From Novosphingobium indicum (lineage in GTDB: Bacteria; Pseudomonadota; Alphaproteobacteria; Sphingomonadales; Sphingomonadaceae), in the NCBI RefSeq assembly GCF_014645195.1, contig NZ_BMLK01000008.1, positions 162,863-226,862 of the forward strand: a stretch of 64,000 nt of DNA, read 5' to 3'. Below are positions 35,490-44,947 of the stretch, one piece after another. The position numbers and the translations under genes are program-made. The notes under the pieces are model-generated. The model was given only the letters and a program-made list of their open reading frames with translations. It was not told where the DNA came from and ran no database searches. Position 1 is the first letter of the stretch. Every line of letters begins with the position of its first letter.

Positions 35490-36325
35490 CCCTGGCCGGG
35501 CCGCCTCACTTGCGCGGGCAAGAGCGGGGCCAGGTCGATCTGCATTTCCGGCAGCATCGCGACTTCGGGTCTGGCGAAGAAGTAGCCCTGACACAGGTCC
35601 AGTCCCAGATCACGCACGGTTTCCACCTCTTCGCGCGTCTCGAGCCCTTCGGCGAGGCAGGTGATGCCAAGCTGGCCGGTGATGTCGGCAATGCCCTTCA
35701 CAATGGTCTGGCGCGCCGGGGAACCGTCGATCCCCCGGATCAGCGCCATGTCCAGCTTGATGAGATCGGGCAGGAGATCTGCCAGCAGGGCGAGCCCGGC
35801 GTGCCCGGCGCCGAAATCATCGATGGCCGTGGTGAAGCCGAAAGTACGGTAGGCTTCGATGATGTGCCGGACGTGCGGAATGTCGGTCATCGGCTCGTCT
35901 TCGGTGAATTCGAACATCAGCTGCGACTTGTCGAACCCGGTCCGGTTCGCCGCATCGAGCGTGGCACGGATGCAGGCGCTGGGTTCGTAGACGGCGTTCG
36001 GCTTGAAGTTGATCGACAGCTTGGTCTTGCCGTCGTGCGGGATAAGCGGGGCGGCGAGTTCGATGGCCTTCACGCGGCAGGCCTGATCGAAGGCATAGAC
36101 GGTTTGCGGATCGACCTGTTCAAGGATCGATGCGGCCGATTCGCCATTGGGGCCGCGGACCAGCGCTTCATATCCCCAGACGTTGCCGGAGGACAGATCG
36201 ACGATCGGCTGGAAGGCCATGGTGAAGGAAAACGGCAGGCGCGTGCCATCCTTGCATCCCGAACATTTCGGTCGTTTCGTGACCGTTTCAGCCTGTGCCG
36301 GAAAGGCCGGATCCAGGTAACTCAC
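35486..36325 (-). CDS. EAL-domain protein (c-di-GMP phosphodiesterase)
   Basis: 279 residues, a free-standing EAL domain. EAL at 53-55 (GYEALVRG), Asn in SINFKPN (about 106), EFTED near 139, DDFGAG at 169-174, IKLD near 190 and AEGLE near 230. All metal and catalytic positions look occupied, so it probably hydrolyses c-di-GMP to pGpG. The short N-terminus contains CSGCKDG (21-27), a possible metal or redox site. No sensor domain. Divergent from the MASE1-GGDEF gene across 165 bases, suggesting a shared control region for opposing enzymes. Confidence 0.9.
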   Translation of the reverse strand: MSYLDPAFPAQAETVTKRPKCSGCKDGTRLPFSFTMAFQPIVDLSSGNVWGYEALVRGPNGESAASILEQVDPQTVYAFDQACRVKAIELAAPLIPHDGKTKLSINFKPNAVYEPSACIRATLDAANRTGFDKSQLMFEFTEDEPMTDIPHVRHIIEAYRTFGFTTAIDDFGAGHAGLALLADLLPDLIKLDMALIRGIDGSPARQTIVKGIADITGQLGITCLAEGLETREEVETVRDLGLDLCQGYFFARPEVAMLPEMQIDLAPLLPAQVRRPGQG

Positions 36326-36490
36326 GCAGCAGCCCTTTGATAACCAAGGAACCTGTGTCCCAGAACTTGCTTGAAAAATTGCTAAGCCCGAAATCCGCGG
36401 CGATCGGGCCCCTTCAGCCGAGCATCAACTTGCCGGTCGCGCATGCGATTTTAACGCCATATTTACCCCGAATGGCCTCTAATACCCGCG

Positions 36491-38290
36491 ATGCAAACGT
36501 TTGTTGATCATGCGCGCAAGTGGGGTTGGTTCGGCTTTGTCGGGCTGAGTTACTTCGTCACGGCAATCGCTGCGCTGAAACTCAGTCATGGGCCCAACGA
36601 CACGGCAACGATCTGGGCGCCCAGCGGGATTGTTCTGGGTGCGCTTCTGGTCGCCACGCGCGGCGCGTATCGGCAGATCTTGGCGGCTGTGGCGGTCGCC
36701 AGCATTTCCGCGAACCTTGCCTCGGGCAGCGGGATTGTGACTGCCGTCACCTATACCGGGGCGAATTTTCTCGAGACCCTGATCTCGATGGGGCTGGTTC
36801 GGGTCATCACGTCGCGCAAGCTGTCGTTCAGCGACCCGATGGCCGTGCGTCGGTTCGCCATCGTCGTCGTGTCGTCTTCGACGCTGAGCACGGCTGCCGC
36901 TGTCATTCTGAGCGGCGAGTACAGCCGAGACTTCATCGGTTCGTGGTTCATGACGGTCTTGCTGGGGCAGCTGATCTTCGCTCCGCTGGTGGTCACGATC
37001 CGGCGCAAGGCGCCCCGGTTCTTCAGCCGCAATGCCGAGTGGCGTCTGGGGCAGGCGGTGGTCCCGCTCGCGCTTGTGGTGGGCACCTCGCTGGCCGTCT
37101 TTTCCCAGTCCGACTTTCCTGTCCTCTTCGTTCCTGTCCTTCCCATTCTGTTTGCGACTTACCGGTTCGGCCCGCTCGGTGCTGCCTTCAGCGTTCTTGT
37201 CGTCGCGGCAATCGGGTCGTTTGCGACCGTGGCAGGTCTGGGGCCCTGTACCGAGGTAGCCGCGATGGGCGTCTCGCCGATCACGTTCCTGCAGCTTTAC
37301 CTCGTAACCCTGCTGCTCGCCGCGCTGCCGCTGGCTGCTGCGCTGGCAGCCCGCAACACCAGCTACAACGAGCTGATGCGGCAGAAGGGCTTTTTCGAAA
37401 TGGCTTCGCAGACCGCGCATATCGGTCACTGGCGTCTGGTTCTGGAAGGGCAGAAACTGACCTGGTCGGACGAGGTCTTCCGCATTCACGGCCTTCCGAT
37501 CGGCGCCCCGCCGCCGCTTGAATCGGCCATCGACGCCTATCACCCCGACGATCGCGAAACGGTGGACAGTGCGCTCTCGAAGTGCATCGAGACTGGCGGC
37601 GATTTCAATTTCGACGCCCGGATCATCACCTCGCAGGGCGAGGCTCGCCACGTCAACAGCCGCGGCCGGGCCGAGGTGGATGCCAACGGCAAGATCTTCG
37701 CCGTGTTCGGTGTGTTTCAGGACATCAGCCAGCGCGTGAAGGTCAACCAGCAGCTGGAAAGCGCCCGCCAGATGGCGGTGGACGAGGCGACGCACGCACG
37801 CGTGCTTGCCAATACCGACCAGCTTACCGGGCTGCCGAACCGCCGGCGCACGATGGCCGAATTCGAAGCGGCCCTGAGGCAGGCCGAGGCCGCCGGTACT
37901 GACCTTGTGGTTGCCGTGCTGGATGTGGATCACTTCAAGGTCGTCAACGACAACTACGGCCACGTGATGGGGGACCGGGTCCTTCGCGAGGTAGCCGACA
38001 TCGGCACCGGTTGCCTGCGCAGCACCGACACCTTCGGCCGGATCGGGGGTGAGGAATTCCTCGTGGTGTTGCCCGGCGCCACTGTCGAGACGGCGCAGTT
38101 CGTGGCCGAGCGCATCCGCATTCGTGTGATGGAGATTACAGAGCAGAAAGTCGGGATGCCTGCAGTGACCACCAGCATCGGTCTCGCGGAGTTCAAGCCG
38201 GGCATGTCGCTCGAAACGCTGTTCCAGTCGGCAGACCGCGCGCTCTATGACGCCAAGCATGCCGGCCGCAATCTGCTCAAGGTCGCCTGA
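36491..38290 (+). CDS. MASE1-PAS-GGDEF diguanylate cyclase
   Basis: 599 residues. The N-terminal MASE1-type membrane sensor (about 10-295, eight or so hydrophobic segments) contains the TIWAPSGIVLGALLVATRGAYRQ signature. A PAS domain follows (about 305-415, THIGHWRLVLEGQKLTWSDEVFRIHG) and GGEEF is at 519-523. The I-site RSTD lies at the right distance before it, so product inhibition is expected. It makes c-di-GMP at the inner membrane. The divergent EAL gene upstream would degrade it. Confidence 0.94.
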   Translation: MQTFVDHARKWGWFGFVGLSYFVTAIAALKLSHGPNDTATIWAPSGIVLGALLVATRGAYRQILAAVAVASISANLASGSGIVTAVTYTGANFLETLISMGLVRVITSRKLSFSDPMAVRRFAIVVVSSSTLSTAAAVILSGEYSRDFIGSWFMTVLLGQLIFAPLVVTIRRKAPRFFSRNAEWRLGQAVVPLALVVGTSLAVFSQSDFPVLFVPVLPILFATYRFGPLGAAFSVLVVAAIGSFATVAGLGPCTEVAAMGVSPITFLQLYLVTLLLAALPLAAALAARNTSYNELMRQKGFFEMASQTAHIGHWRLVLEGQKLTWSDEVFRIHGLPIGAPPPLESAIDAYHPDDRETVDSALSKCIETGGDFNFDARIITSQGEARHVNSRGRAEVDANGKIFAVFGVFQDISQRVKVNQQLESARQMAVDEATHARVLANTDQLTGLPNRRRTMAEFEAALRQAEAAGTDLVVAVLDVDHFKVVNDNYGHVMGDRVLREVADIGTGCLRSTDTFGRIGGEEFLVVLPGATVETAQFVAERIRIRVMEITEQKVGMPAVTTSIGLAEFKPGMSLETLFQSADRALYDAKHAGRNLLKVA

Positions 38291-38343
38291 GTTTCCGCGC
38301 TTCGGGGTGCCCTTGGCGCCTGTGATGTTCTAACGTGGCATCC

Positions 38344-39102
38344 ATGGAATTCGAGATCCTCCCCGTTACCCGGTTCGAGCAGAACTGCTCGATCCTGTGG
38401 TGCGAGGCGACGCGGCGCGCTGCGGTCATCGATCCGGGCGGCGACATTCCCGAAATCCTGAACTTTATCGAACTGCTGGATCTGGAGCCCGAACTGGCGC
38501 TCGTCACCCATGGCCATTTCGACCATTGCGGCGGCGCGGCGCAGTTCGCGGCGCTGACCGGCGCGCGGATCGAGGGGCCGCATCGCGGCGATGCGGCCCT
38601 GCTGCGCAATCTCGGCCAACAGCCCGCTTTTCATGCGGCGCGGGCTGGTCTGGAAGGTCCGCTACCGAGCGCGCGCGAAGTGGCCGTGCGCAGCGGGGAG
38701 GGGGAGGTCCCGCCTCCGGCCTCGGGCGTGCGCAGCTTCACCCCCGACCGCTGGCTGGAGCATGGCGAGCGTGTCCGCTTCGGCCGGGAGGAGCTGGAAG
38801 TGCTGCATTGCCCCGGCCATACGCACGGACACCTCGCCTATTTCCATGCGGGGCGCCGCCAGGCTTTCGTCGGCGACATCCTTTTTCGCCATACGATCGG
38901 CGCCTGGGACCATCCGCACGGCGACCTGAAGACGCTGGTCCATTCGATCCGCGAACAGCTGTTCCCGCTGGGCGACGACGTCGCTTTCGTGCCGGGGCAC
39001 GGTGAGACCTCGACCTTCGGGCACGAGCGGCAGACCAATCCCTTCGTCGGTGACGCCGCCTATGCCCGCTGGCGCGACCGCCTCGCGACGTCTTCCGACT
39101 GA
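38344..39102 (+). CDS. MBL-fold hydrolase, YcbL/glyoxalase II-like
   Basis: 252 residues. ATG 38344 is preferred over GTG 38335 because MEFEILPVTRFEQNCSILWCEAT lines up with the start of E. coli YcbL. Metal motif THGHFDHCGG at 55-64; further ligands in CPGHTHGHLAYF and VGDILFRHTIG (Asp) and FVPGHGE (His). Glyoxalase-II-like thioesterase activity is the family expectation. A PP-rich insertion near 110-125 is a local oddity. No clear operon partner. Confidence 0.88.
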   Translation: MEFEILPVTRFEQNCSILWCEATRRAAVIDPGGDIPEILNFIELLDLEPELALVTHGHFDHCGGAAQFAALTGARIEGPHRGDAALLRNLGQQPAFHAARAGLEGPLPSAREVAVRSGEGEVPPPASGVRSFTPDRWLEHGERVRFGREELEVLHCPGHTHGHLAYFHAGRRQAFVGDILFRHTIGAWDHPHGDLKTLVHSIREQLFPLGDDVAFVPGHGETSTFGHERQTNPFVGDAAYARWRDRLATSSD

Positions 39103-39270
39103 CCAGCACCCAAATTGGATATGCTGCGCTGCCGAAAATGGCGGTTATGCCCCCGATTTCGGTTGCCTGCACGATTAATGTATACATAAACTGCAAAAAG
39201 TCCTTGCCCCGGACCGGCCGAGGTTCCATCACCCGCTCACGAGAGGAAACGCGAAGAACGGGCAAAGACC

Positions 39271-40581
39271 ATGAGCAAGAAAATCCACCTGATCAGCTTT
39301 CAGATCCATTCACCGATCAACCACACGGTGCTCAGCTGGGCCGCCCCGGGCGACAACCGGCTCGAGGCCATGGCGGACCTGAAGAAGTGGCAGGACCTCG
39401 CCCGCACGCTGGAGCGAGGCATGTTCGACGGGTTGTTCTTCGCGGATACGCCGGGCGTGTTCGACCGCTACCGCGACAGCCACGAGGATGCCGTGAAGTA
39501 CGGCGTGTGCTGGCCGAGCCACGATCCGGTGGTGCTGCTTTCCGCGCTCGCGGCCTCGACCACGCACCTCGGTCTTGCCGCGACGATGTCGACCACGTCG
39601 TACAAGCCGTGGTCGATCGTCCGCCAGCTTTCGACCGTCGATTACCTGTCCGGAGGTCGCGTCGGCTGGAACATCGTGACCGGCCACTTGCGTGGCGAGC
39701 ACCGCGCGATCGGATACAAGGACGTGATGGAACACGACCGCCGCTACGACGCGGCGGACGAGTTCATGGAGGTCTGCTACGCGCTCTGGGATTCCATCGG
39801 CGAGGGCGCGATCCTCGCCGACCGGGAGAACGGCGTCTATGCCGACCCGTCCAAGGTGAAGTTCGTCGACTACCACGGTGAGTTCTTCAATTGCGAGACG
39901 GTCGGCCCGGTGCTGCCGAGTGCGCAGGGTCGGCCGGTGCTGTTCCAGGCGGGTACCTCCGGGCGCGGCCTCAAGTTCGGCATCGAGCACGGTGACGTGG
40001 TGTTCTCGATCCAGCCCAACCTGCCGGGCATGATGCGCTACATGGGCCAGCTCCGCGACGCGGCGGCGGAAATCGGTCAGCCCGCGCCCGGCGTGGTCTT
40101 CGGCATTCAGCCGATCCTCGGCGGTACCGAGGAAGAGGCGAAAAGGAACCTCGACGAGCTGATCGAGCGCATGCCGCTCGACGCGTGCCTTGCGCGCCTC
40201 TCGGGCACCATGGGCGTCGACTTTGCGGGCATCGATCTCGACAAGCCGATGCAGGAGCAGAAGACCAATGCCTCGCAGGGGCTGATGAAGGCCTTTACCT
40301 CTGTGCTGGGCGACCGGCCTTTCACCTTGCGCGAAGTGGCGCAGAAGTGGGGGCTTTCGGTGGGCATGCCGCAGCTTGTCGGCACGCCCGAGCAGGTGGC
40401 GGACCAGATGGAGCACATCTGGCGCGAAACCGGCTGCCACGGCTTCAACATGACGCCCAACGTGATGCCCACTTCGATCGAGACCTTCGTCGACGAAGTC
40501 GTGCCGATCCTGCAGAAGCGCGGCATCTACCGTACCGAATACGAAGGCACGACCTTCCGCGAGAATCTGGAACTGGCCTGA
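39271..40581 (+). CDS. LLM-class flavin monooxygenase (NtaA/SnaA/DszA type)
   Basis: 436 residues. FMNH2-dependent monooxygenase of the luciferase-like family, subgroup of nitrilotriacetate and dibenzothiophene-sulfone monooxygenases. Typical features: FFADTPGVFDRYRD (about 51-64), LAATMSTTSYKPWSIVRQLSTVDYLSGGRVGWNIVTG (about 99-135), and FQAGTSGRG near 225. It needs a separate flavin reductase, none of which adjoins it. Two bases before the alpha-hydroxy-acid oxidase start, so the two form an operon. Substrate unknown. Confidence 0.93.
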   Translation: MSKKIHLISFQIHSPINHTVLSWAAPGDNRLEAMADLKKWQDLARTLERGMFDGLFFADTPGVFDRYRDSHEDAVKYGVCWPSHDPVVLLSALAASTTHLGLAATMSTTSYKPWSIVRQLSTVDYLSGGRVGWNIVTGHLRGEHRAIGYKDVMEHDRRYDAADEFMEVCYALWDSIGEGAILADRENGVYADPSKVKFVDYHGEFFNCETVGPVLPSAQGRPVLFQAGTSGRGLKFGIEHGDVVFSIQPNLPGMMRYMGQLRDAAAEIGQPAPGVVFGIQPILGGTEEEAKRNLDELIERMPLDACLARLSGTMGVDFAGIDLDKPMQEQKTNASQGLMKAFTSVLGDRPFTLREVAQKWGLSVGMPQLVGTPEQVADQMEHIWRETGCHGFNMTPNVMPTSIETFVDEVVPILQKRGIYRTEYEGTTFRENLELA

Positions 40582-40583
40582 GC

Positions 40584-41750
40584 ATGGGGGACATTTCGCG
40601 GCGCGCGCATAACATTGCCCAGGTGCGCGACCTCGCGCGGCGGAGGCTGCCGCGCGCGATCTGGGAATTTATCGAGCGCGGCACCGAAGACGATCTGCTG
40701 ACGGGCCGCAACGTGGAGGCGCTGCAGAAAGTGCAGCTGCTGCCGCGCACCCTGCGCGACGTGTCGGGGCGTTCGAGCGAGATCGAACTTTTCGGGCGTA
40801 GACAACCGCTGCCGCTGGTGATTGCGCCGACGGGCGTGTCCGACCTGCTGTGGCATCGCGGCGAGCGGGCGATCGCCTCCGCCGCGGCCTCTGCCGGTAT
40901 TCCCTTCACCCAGACAACCAGTTCGACCACCAGTTTTGCCGACATCGCCAAGTGCGCCACCGCCGGGCACTGGATGCAGATGTATCTGTGGGAACGCCGC
41001 GACTTGTCCTGGCGCGTCGTCGAGAATGCCGCAGAGAACGGGGCCGAAGTGCTGGTGCTCACGGTCGATACGCCGATGTGGCCGCTGCGCGAGTTCAACA
41101 AGCGCGCCGGTATGGGCAACCCGGTGCGGATCAACCGTACGCTGGTTTCCGACTTCCTCAAGCGGCCCTCGTGGTTCGCGTCGGTGATCGCCCGCTACTA
41201 CTTGCAGGGCGGGCTGCCTCAGTTCGCCAATTATCCCCCGGAAGTGGGCGGCAAACTGACCGGCACGGTCAGCCGCGTCGCCAATTCGGCCTCGGTCTGC
41301 TGGGCGGACGTGGACGAGCTACGCAAGCGCTGGTCGGGCAAGCTGGTGATCAAGGGCGTGCTCAGCGCGGAGGACGCGAAGATCGCGCTCGATCACGGTG
41401 TCGATGGCATTGCCGTCTCCAACCACGGCGGGCGCAATTTCGATTCCTCGCCGCCCGCCATCGATGTGCTGGCCTCGGTGGTCGATGCGGTGGGAGACCG
41501 CGCCACCGTGCTGTTCGACAGCGGCGTGCGGCGCGGGGCGGATGTGGTGAAGGCGCTGGCGATCGGAGCCAAGGCGGTGCTGATCGGCCGGGCCACGCTC
41601 TATGGCTGCGCGGCGGGCGGACAGGCAGGCGCGCGCCATGCCATCGACCTGCTGGCGAACGAGATCGACGTTGCCATGGCCATGGTCGGGGTGAACCGGC
41701 TGGATGAACTGGATCGCAGCTATCTCCTTCCGGGGACTATCCGCGTCTGA
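40584..41750 (+). CDS. FMN-dependent alpha-hydroxy-acid oxidase/dehydrogenase
   Basis: 388 residues from ATG 40584. TIM-barrel FMN enzyme family of lactate and mandelate dehydrogenases. Features: PLPLVIAPTGVSDLLWHRGE (75-94), FTQTTSSTTS (108-117), LTVDTPMWPLRE (159-170), and the catalytic SNHGGRNFDSSP with His281 and Arg284, followed by DSGVRRGADVVKALAIGAKAVLIGR, the FMN phosphate site. It oxidises 2-hydroxy acids to 2-oxo acids. It directly follows the LLM monooxygenase, so a joint pathway is likely. Confidence 0.93.
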   Translation: MGDISRRAHNIAQVRDLARRRLPRAIWEFIERGTEDDLLTGRNVEALQKVQLLPRTLRDVSGRSSEIELFGRRQPLPLVIAPTGVSDLLWHRGERAIASAAASAGIPFTQTTSSTTSFADIAKCATAGHWMQMYLWERRDLSWRVVENAAENGAEVLVLTVDTPMWPLREFNKRAGMGNPVRINRTLVSDFLKRPSWFASVIARYYLQGGLPQFANYPPEVGGKLTGTVSRVANSASVCWADVDELRKRWSGKLVIKGVLSAEDAKIALDHGVDGIAVSNHGGRNFDSSPPAIDVLASVVDAVGDRATVLFDSGVRRGADVVKALAIGAKAVLIGRATLYGCAAGGQAGARHAIDLLANEIDVAMAMVGVNRLDELDRSYLLPGTIRV

Positions 41751-41764
41751 CAATCGCCCATAGC

Positions 41765-41787
41765 CTCCCGCGCAAACCAGACGGGAG
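41765..41787 (+). promoter_or_regulatory. Short hairpin over the EthD ribosome-binding site
   Basis: CTCCCG (41765-41770) pairs with CGGGAG (41782-41787), the Shine-Dalgarno of the gene starting at 41794. A 6-bp stem; similar in layout to the VOC leader. Confidence 0.4.
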
Positions 41788-41793
41788 AGTTCG

Positions 41794-42231
41794 ATGTACC
41801 GGGCGATTCACCTCATCAAGCGCAAGCCGCACCTTACGCATGAGCAGTTTCGCGACCACTTCGAGCGCAGCCATGCGGCGATGGCGCTGAAGTTCTGCGG
41901 GCACCTGTTTACCTCGTACCGGCGCAATTACGTGAACACGGTGCTGGGCGGCGGCGATCCGCGCGAGGAAGGCAGCGGTTTCGGCCCGATGGAGTGGACC
42001 TGGGACCTGCTTTCCGAATGGACGCTGCCCGACGAGGCGACCTTTTGGGAAGTGCAGGCGATCATGGAATCGCCGGGCATCAAGCGTCTGTTCCAGGAAG
42101 ACGAGGACCGCATCATCGACCGCAAGCATATCGTGATGATGCCCTGCACGGCGGTCTGCGATACCGGTACGGTCTTCGATCCCAAGGGGACGGTGTTCGA
42201 CACGCCCGATGGCGAGCCGCGCTGGGATTAG
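41794..42231 (+). CDS. EthD-domain protein
   Basis: 145 residues. Dimeric alpha-beta barrel family: MYRAIHLIKRKPHLTHEQFRDHFERSHAAMALKF (1-34) is the EthD opening. FWEVQAIMESPGIKRLFQEDEDRIIDRKHIVMM is the second conserved part. Members occur in ether and aromatic degradation clusters without a fixed reaction. Downstream of the LLM and hydroxy-acid oxidase genes on the same strand, consistent with a catabolic set. Confidence 0.88.
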   Translation: MYRAIHLIKRKPHLTHEQFRDHFERSHAAMALKFCGHLFTSYRRNYVNTVLGGGDPREEGSGFGPMEWTWDLLSEWTLPDEATFWEVQAIMESPGIKRLFQEDEDRIIDRKHIVMMPCTAVCDTGTVFDPKGTVFDTPDGEPRWD

Positions 42232-42268
42232 GCTTGCACGGGCGCGCCGCTCCCGCCAAGCAGCCGCG

Positions 42269-42721
42269 ATGCGCATTGCTCTGTTCGAACCTGAAATTGC
42301 CGGAAACGTCGGCGGCATTCTGCGGCTGGGCGCCTGCATGGGCACGCCGGTCGATCTCATCGAACCCATGGGCTTCGCCTGGGACGACAAGCGCGTCCGC
42401 CGCGCCGCCATGGACTACATCGATCATGTCACTTTCGCGCGGCATGACGGCTTCGAAGCGTTCCGGTCGACCGTGGACGAGAGCAGGCTGGTGCTGTTCA
42501 CGACCAAGGCCACGCAATCAGCCTATGACTTCGTCTATCAGCCCGGCGACGTGCTGCTGTTCGGCAAGGAAAGCGCCGGCGTTCCCCCGCATGTCGCCGA
42601 GGTCTGCGATGCGAAAGTCCGCATTCCGCTACGTCCCGAAGTGCGCTCGCTGAACCTCGCCACGGCAGCCGCGCTCGCGTTGGGCGAGGCCTTGCGGCAG
42701 ACGGGCGGCTTGCCGGGGTAG
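42269..42721 (+). CDS. trmL: tRNA (cytidine/uridine-34-2'-O)-methyltransferase
   Basis: 150 residues from ATG 42269. SPOUT methyltransferase modifying the wobble position of tRNA-Leu. MRIALFEPEIAGNVGGILRLGACMGTPVDLIEPMGFAWDDKRVRRAAMDY (1-50) is characteristic. The knot has LLFGKESAGVPPHV and the C-terminal IPLRPEVRSLNLATAAALALGEALRQ. Usual length. Convergent with malQ. Confidence 0.96.
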   Translation: MRIALFEPEIAGNVGGILRLGACMGTPVDLIEPMGFAWDDKRVRRAAMDYIDHVTFARHDGFEAFRSTVDESRLVLFTTKATQSAYDFVYQPGDVLLFGKESAGVPPHVAEVCDAKVRIPLRPEVRSLNLATAAALALGEALRQTGGLPG

Positions 42722-42768
42722 AGACCAGAGCGCCAAAACCAACGCAACCCCCGCTCACCCTGGTCGGG

Positions 42769-44757
42769 TCAGTCCTTGCGCGCCCTATCCAGCGTCTCGA
42801 TCCGCGCGGCGGTGTCGGGTTGGTCCAGCAGGTCTGCCAGCGGCGCGTCGAGGCGGCGGCGCCAGTTGGGGTGCTCGGTGATCGTACCGGGCAGGTTGGG
42901 CTGTTCGCGCTCGGCCAGCAGGTCTTCGAGCGGGGCTATCGCAAGTTGCGATGCGGACCGGCCGATATGGCGCAGCGCGGCGTCGACGACCGGTTCGGGA
43001 TCGTCGGGCTTGGGTCGCGGGCGGGTGTTGTGGGTGAGGGTGCCCCAGAGGCGGGCGCGGTCCTCGTCGCGGCGCTCCGCTTGCTGTGCCAGAGTGGTGT
43101 CTGCGGGGAAGCGGCTCAGCTTTTCCGCCCATTCGAGATCGCGCCCGGTCCACCATCCGGCCACCGTCGTGGTGTCGTGCGTGCCGGTCATGGCGACACT
43201 GGCGGGCGGATAGTCCTGACCGCCGATGAAGCCCTCATCCTTTGCGCGCTCGAACCAAAGGACGCGCATGCCCAGCATCTTGGCAGCGGCGACCGGGGCG
43301 GCAAAGCCCATGGGCATGGTGCCGAGGTCTTCCGCGACGATCAGTGCGCGGGCGCGGTGCGCTTCGAGCGCGACGAGGCGGACCATGTCCAGAAAGGGAT
43401 AGGTCACATAGCCTCCGGCGCTGGCTTCCTCGCCCGCAGGTACCAGCCATAGGCGTGCAAGGCCAAAGGCATGGTCGATCCGCAGCCCTCCGGCGCGGTC
43501 GAGCGCGGCGCGCAGCGTGGCGATCCACGGCGCATAGCCGGCACGCTTGAGGCCCTGCGGCGAGAAGCTCGTGAGCATCCAGTTCTGCCCGTGCGGGCCG
43601 AGTGGATCGGGCGGCGCGCCGATCGTGAGGCCCTGCAGCATGGCATCGCGCATGGACCAGCTATCGGCGCCGCCGGTGTGGACGCCCACGGCAAGGTCGG
43701 CGAGCAGGCCGATGGCCATGCCGGCCCCTGTCGCGTTGGCCTGCACTTTCGCCATGCTTTCGCGCGCCAGCCATTGGGCAAAGAGATGGAATTCTATCTC
43801 CTCGCGGTTTTCTGCGGCGAACTTCGCCACGGCAGGGCCATCGGGGTCGTGGAAGGCGGCCGGCCAGTCCTGCCAGCCGCCCGCGCCCTGGGCGCGGAAG
43901 CGCACATCGAGCGCGTCGAACAGCGCCTGGCGCTGCAGGCCTTCGCCGTGCGGGGCGTTGTCCAGCGCGATCCGCGCGCGGGTCGCCGCATCAAGGCCAG
44001 CGAAGGTCTTGCGCAGGTCGGCGAGGCGCCGGGGCAGAGCGCCTTCCCAGTCGATCAGGGCGCCGCCCGGCTGTTCGGGAAGCGGGGGCAGACCCATCAG
44101 CTCGGGCGCGCCCATGGCGGTGTTGAGATAGAGCCGGCTGGAGGGTGAATAGGGGGAGAAGCCTTGGCCGTTGCCGGGAAACAGCGCGTGGACCGGGTTG
44201 ATCGCCATCACGTCCGCCCCGCGCGCCGCGAAGAGCTTCACGGCCTCGTCGAGTTCGCCGAAGTTGCCGAAAGGATGGCTTGCCGCGCCGCGCAGGGCCG
44301 GAATCTGGACCGCCGGCCCCCAGAGCTTGCCGGGTGCGAAGTCGTGAACCGTCGGGCAGCTTTTCGGCGCGACGGCAAGCGTCAGCTCGTGGCCGGCCAG
44401 TGAAAGCCGGTAATAGCCCGGCACGTCGACCGGAGGCAGCGTCCAGTTCTCGACCGGAAGCGCGGTGGTGAACCCGTGCTCGTCGGTCAGCTCGGCGCGG
44501 GCGAGGCTGGCGGGCAGCACCGTCGGCAGGCCCGCTTCGGTGACGATCATCGCTGGCGGCTGGCGCTGTTCTGCGTCCAGTTGCTCCAGACTGTGGGCAA
44601 TGTCGCGTTCGTTTTCGGCCGGATAGCCCAGCGCGGACGCGATCGTTGCGAGCGAGGCGTCGGAGACGGTCTGGCGCATGCCGTCGACGTCCCACCACTG
44701 GCGGGCAATGCCGATTGCCTCGGCAAGCTGGTACAATTGCTCGATGCCTGCCTCCAC
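42769..44757 (-). CDS. malQ: 4-alpha-glucanotransferase
   Basis: 662 residues, type II (long) amylomaltase. Transfers alpha-1,4-glucan segments in maltodextrin and glycogen metabolism. An N-terminal extension of about 150 residues precedes the GH77 barrel. Catalytic Asp nucleophile in GLRIDHAFGLARLW (about 411-424), acid/base Glu in VAEDLGTMP near 459, transition-state Asp in TGTHDTTTVAGWW near 517. GTG start at 44757. No other glycogen gene is adjacent; pgm is 8 kb away. Confidence 0.95.
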   Translation of the reverse strand: MEAGIEQLYQLAEAIGIARQWWDVDGMRQTVSDASLATIASALGYPAENERDIAHSLEQLDAEQRQPPAMIVTEAGLPTVLPASLARAELTDEHGFTTALPVENWTLPPVDVPGYYRLSLAGHELTLAVAPKSCPTVHDFAPGKLWGPAVQIPALRGAASHPFGNFGELDEAVKLFAARGADVMAINPVHALFPGNGQGFSPYSPSSRLYLNTAMGAPELMGLPPLPEQPGGALIDWEGALPRRLADLRKTFAGLDAATRARIALDNAPHGEGLQRQALFDALDVRFRAQGAGGWQDWPAAFHDPDGPAVAKFAAENREEIEFHLFAQWLARESMAKVQANATGAGMAIGLLADLAVGVHTGGADSWSMRDAMLQGLTIGAPPDPLGPHGQNWMLTSFSPQGLKRAGYAPWIATLRAALDRAGGLRIDHAFGLARLWLVPAGEEASAGGYVTYPFLDMVRLVALEAHRARALIVAEDLGTMPMGFAAPVAAAKMLGMRVLWFERAKDEGFIGGQDYPPASVAMTGTHDTTTVAGWWTGRDLEWAEKLSRFPADTTLAQQAERRDEDRARLWGTLTHNTRPRPKPDDPEPVVDAALRHIGRSASQLAIAPLEDLLAEREQPNLPGTITEHPNWRRRLDAPLADLLDQPDTAARIETLDRARKD

Positions 44758-44947
44758 CGGCTGCGCAGGCTTGGTCTCGGTCCGAGCAAGCCGCTGCCCA
44801 GCTTAGCCATTCCGCTGCATTGCGGCAATCGCCGTGACTGGCGCTGCCGGCTGGCTCTGCACGGGATGGCGCGCACGTTCCAATCTAGGGACTTGCGTGC
44901 ATGGCATGGGCGGTCGACGATGCGGCCAAACTGCTTGGGAGAGATAC

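Noticed and set aside
36479..38260. 593-codon minus-strand frame over the MASE1-GGDEF gene
   Set aside because: The sense gene has intact MASE1, PAS and GGEEF motifs.
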